A stretch of 64,000 nucleotides of DNA, from positions 149,501 to 213,500 of the forward strand of contig JACSYO010000511.1 in assembly GCA_016806645.1 (NCBI GenBank), given 5' to 3'. Below are positions 60,751-64,000 of the stretch, in pieces. Each line of letters opens with the position of its first letter. Positions within the stretch are counted from its first letter, which is position 1. Under the pieces are notes generated by a model. That model searched no databases, was not told where the DNA came from, and saw only the letters and a program-made list of their open reading frames with translations. This DNA is from Ophiodon elongatus. Lineage: Eukaryota > Chordata > Actinopteri > Perciformes > Hexagrammidae. The position numbers and the translations under genes are program-made.

Positions 60751-61065
60751 TTCTGTCTGATTGTGTCCTTCCTGGTGACATGCTTAAGAGAGATTGGGCA
60801 TCAGAATTTGAGGACACCCATTAAACTATTAATTACCCTCCCCAACCTCTCTCCGGGGACGCCTCACGGTCGCCTGGGCCGCGGCGACACATTTCCCCTC
60901 AATGCTAACATCACCAGCTGAGAGGAGGGCAGCCGACGGGTGGAAGGGGAAGAAGGAGAAACATCACCTCCACTGAGCCGTTTGAGCTGAAGAACGCTCG
61001 ATGTCCAACGATAGACAGGAGGACAAAGCACTCAGCTTTTCCTCGAGGGATTGAAAGCACTTGTC

Positions 61066-61113
<48 letters not shown>
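61066..61113. repeat. (AC)n microsatellite
   Basis: About 24 AC units. Confidence 0.95.
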
Positions 61114-61114
<1 letters not shown>

Positions 61115-61734
61115 GGCAGCCGTGTCACCTTATCAGTAAATATTGCTTTAGTACTTTGAATTACTTTTTTTTTTTTTTTATTCCACGCATTCACTAGTGT
61201 AGCTCAACCCATGGTGAGATGCATAACAATTTAATCATGTGTAATTGTTTTTATTAAATAAAGGGATGATGAATACTCGTCTAGCTAATCAACTGCTTGC
61301 GGCGCTGTCCAAACACGGCAGAGTTTACCGCTGTTTATCCCCATTTCACAGTCGACTGCACTCTGGAGTTGACTCCGCGTTAAAATACTGGAGATGTTCG
61401 CGACTCAACAGCGGTTGGGTCAAGGTTTGTTTGAATGAAGCCAAATGGCCAACTAAAACCTAGAAACATGAAACATGAGTATCATTCCAAGTTTAGAAAT
61501 AGCTTCTGGCTTCCAAACAGTGATGTTTTTTTTTATTATTATTATTTATTGATGCTTTAGATTATAATCACATTTGTGTTCACTTTTTTTATGTTCATCA
61601 ATAAAGCACCTCTGGACAAAACTAGAACAATAGATGCCACTACTATAACAAGGCCGCAGGCTTTGTGGCTTGTGAAAATTTGACAACTTTAAACACAAAG
61701 TACAACTGCGGCTGATGGGAATGTCATTGGTTCT

Positions 61735-62035
61735 GCAGGTATTTGGTTTTAAACCAAATGTTTGATGAATTTAAACATTGACGTGATGATGGTGCTGGAG
61801 GAAAAGTCAAGAGATCACCAAAGTGCGTATGGTTCATCCTGAGGGGGACATGAATGTCTCCACCAATAGTTGAGACATTTTAGGGCAAAAAATCAAAAGC
61901 CATTGTGACACGACAGGAATAATCAGTAGGATTCATCCACCGAGGACCGTAAATGTACAACATTTCATGGCAATCTTTTCAATAGATGATTCAGTCTGGA
62001 CCAAAGTGGAGTACCAATGAACCAGACCGACAGAG
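61735..62035. repeat. Teleost interspersed repeat
   Basis: Phrases in order: gatgatggtgctggaggaaa, agtcaagagatcaccaaagt, ggttcatcctgagggggaca, tgaatgtctccaccaatagt, caacatttcatggcaatct, cagtctggaccaaagtggag, gaccgacagagcaacattg. I recall this as a widespread fish repeat. Non-coding copy. Confidence 0.65.
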
Positions 62036-64000
62036 CAACATTGGCTTCTTGGACTTGCTGAAGTCTCTCTAGCGTGGCTTAAAAACTACCTGACACAAAA
62101 AAACTGAAGTTCTCTTTGTCTCGCCTAAATATTCTGTTTTGACTGCTGAACATTTTGTTGGACTCTTAGCCTCCCTGCCAGTCAAAATACTAAAAGCCCT
62201 CAATAAAATGCTCCACTTGGGCTTTTTAAAGGCAAATCCCACCATTCTGACCACAAAGTAAGGACACACAGACACGTGTGGGCCAGGCAATGTCACACAG
62301 CGATGACGCATGAACGCCCCGGCTGTTCCCCATGCAAACACGTCCCTCATCTTCTTCTCACTTTTATACAAAGGACAGCTTGACACGTTTCACACACCAA
62401 CACCTCCTCAGTCCCCGAGGGAGAGGCAGCCACTTCGACCTCCACGGGCCCGTCAGTGTGAGAGCATCTGGGAACTTTCCACTTAAGATGTTTGAAGAAT
62501 TTCAGAAGCACCCGCATGCGTCGGCCTGGCTCGGCTCGCTTGGAATCGTTCTTTGTTCGGTTTCCGTTGGCAAAAAAGTACCAGTTCAAACCTGGTAATT
62601 TTTATTTTTATTTTTTTTGGTACCACCTCGGTCGAGCCGAGCCAAAGCTGGAGGGTAGAATTATAACACGGTAGACCAATGATGGGTCAGAGAGAATTGT
62701 CACTAGCATGACACGGGATATCCCGCACAAACATAACATTTTTTTAATAGCTAACCGCCAACGATCCAATTTTTCGCATGATGCGATTTTGTTTTTTAAA
62801 AAACACATTCCCCCATTTGATTGCTGATGAAAGGATCCAGCGAGGATCCTGAATGGAGCAACCAGCGCTGTGTCAGTTTCACGCTGCGTTGCTATGACGA
62901 TCAGCTAAGAATTCCGCTGACATTGATGGGGTAGTATCTGCATTGAAAAATAAATCAAATTGAGCTGAATCGTGCAGTGGGAATAAGGCGTTATTAAGGA
63001 CCCTGTCAGTGTGGGGGGCCTTCCTGAAAACCTCCACTGGATGTCTTTTTTTCAACACCTCACATTCACAGTTCAACACGTGCATCATTGTGTGCAAAGT
63101 GCGGAGAGGAAAAAAAAAAGTGTAATGCGCAGAGAGACGGCGAGCCGCCCGTCGCCCGTGACGGCCTTCGCCACCTCTCCGGCAAGGCTCGCCAACCGCT
63201 GCTCGAGCGGGCAGCCGGCTCGACGCGGCCCGTCACTTTGGATCTGGGTAGTCGCCTCAAGTCCTCCACAGACAACGAGAAAGAGAGGGAGGAGAGAAAA
63301 GGAGCGCAGCGATGATCAGATGATCAGATGTGAGAAGCGCATCCTTCCCGACACCTTCTAAGTAGATACATTTTGACATTGTGTGTGTTAGTGTGTGTGT
63401 TTTGTAACAGAAGGACAGGGCAGCTATTTTGGTGTCGCAGAGTAACAGCTGGCACCCGCTCTGTCTTACATCTATTTCTACATCCCTTCGCCACCGAGCT
63501 TCCTCAACCATAGTTTTCTCTCTTCACGAGGTAACGTCTGCAACGCGGCACAGATTATGATGGGGATGTTTGTTTGATGGAGTGCCTCGTATCAAGATTT
63601 TATAGACGCTTCCTAATAGCGAGATCTTTAATGAGATGCGGCGGTTGAGATACATTTCAAAAGAAGCAGATAAAATAAAAAGCTGACGCCGGATATATAA
63701 GAGCCCAATATAGGCTCAGAAGCATTTATAAGTCCTAGAGTCTTGCCATGCGGTACATCAACTGCCACCGCCTATAGAATAAGCTAGTGTGTGTGTGTGT
63801 CTACGCATGCTCGTGCTCCGCTGTGACTTATGTGGGTCATCGATGCCCTACGGTACGGCATGCCCAGTCCTGTAGTGGAGGTGTGCTGATGTCAGGTTGC
63901 ATTTAGCAGGGCAGGATGAATAACCGGGGATGTGCCCCTGTTATTGCAGAGAAGAGCCAGGAGAAAGAAGCGTTGATCTGTTAAATTGTGAGACGGACGG

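Overview
The window looks like nuclear DNA of a ray-finned (teleost) fish. Protein-coding sequence is split into short exons with GT/GC...AG introns. CA/TG microsatellites are extremely dense, and there are tRNA-derived SINE, solo-LTR and hAT-type MITE insertions plus several repeats I recognise as common in teleost genomes. There are no operons, CRISPR arrays, rRNA genes or functional tRNA genes.

Region 1 (1-6.3 kb, minus strand): a decayed multi-exon C2H2 zinc-finger gene of the teleost type whose N-terminal half resembles the TIN2 (TINF2) N-terminal domain. At least five exon remnants with aligned splice sites run from about 5.9 kb down to 2.4 kb. They carry a premature stop and several frame breaks. 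Two copies of a widespread teleost repeat and a 23-bp minisatellite lie in its first intron. A CRE palindrome and a CTCF-like motif lie just upstream.

Region 2 (6.3-13.5 kb): intergenic DNA rich in repeats, including a tandemly duplicated segment, two near-identical 110-bp segments each abutting a CA microsatellite, and polypyrimidine tracts.

Region 3 (13.5-38.4 kb, plus strand): one complete gene, phactr1-like (phosphatase and actin regulator). Twelve coding exons assemble in phase into a 627-residue protein with four RPEL actin-binding motifs and the C-terminal PP1-binding tail. Exon 1 encodes an unfamiliar N-terminus with a long His/Gln/Asn run. Introns 7 and 10 can only be joined in frame with GC donors. 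A solo LTR and a SINE lie in its introns.

Region 4 (38.4-64 kb, plus strand): a GC-rich promoter with paired ZNF143-like motifs, then the large first coding exon of phlpp1 (PH-domain leucine-rich-repeat protein phosphatase 1). This exon covers 541 codons and ends in the RA-like domain before the PH domain. The rest of the window, over 21 kb, is phlpp1 intron 1, with many microsatellites, two hAT-type MITEs with intact 8-bp target duplications, and older repeats.

The two intact genes are co-oriented and about 2.6 kb apart. PHACTR proteins couple G-actin sensing to PP1; PHLPP1 dephosphorylates AKT/PKC-family kinases. A functional link between them here is not shown by the sequence.
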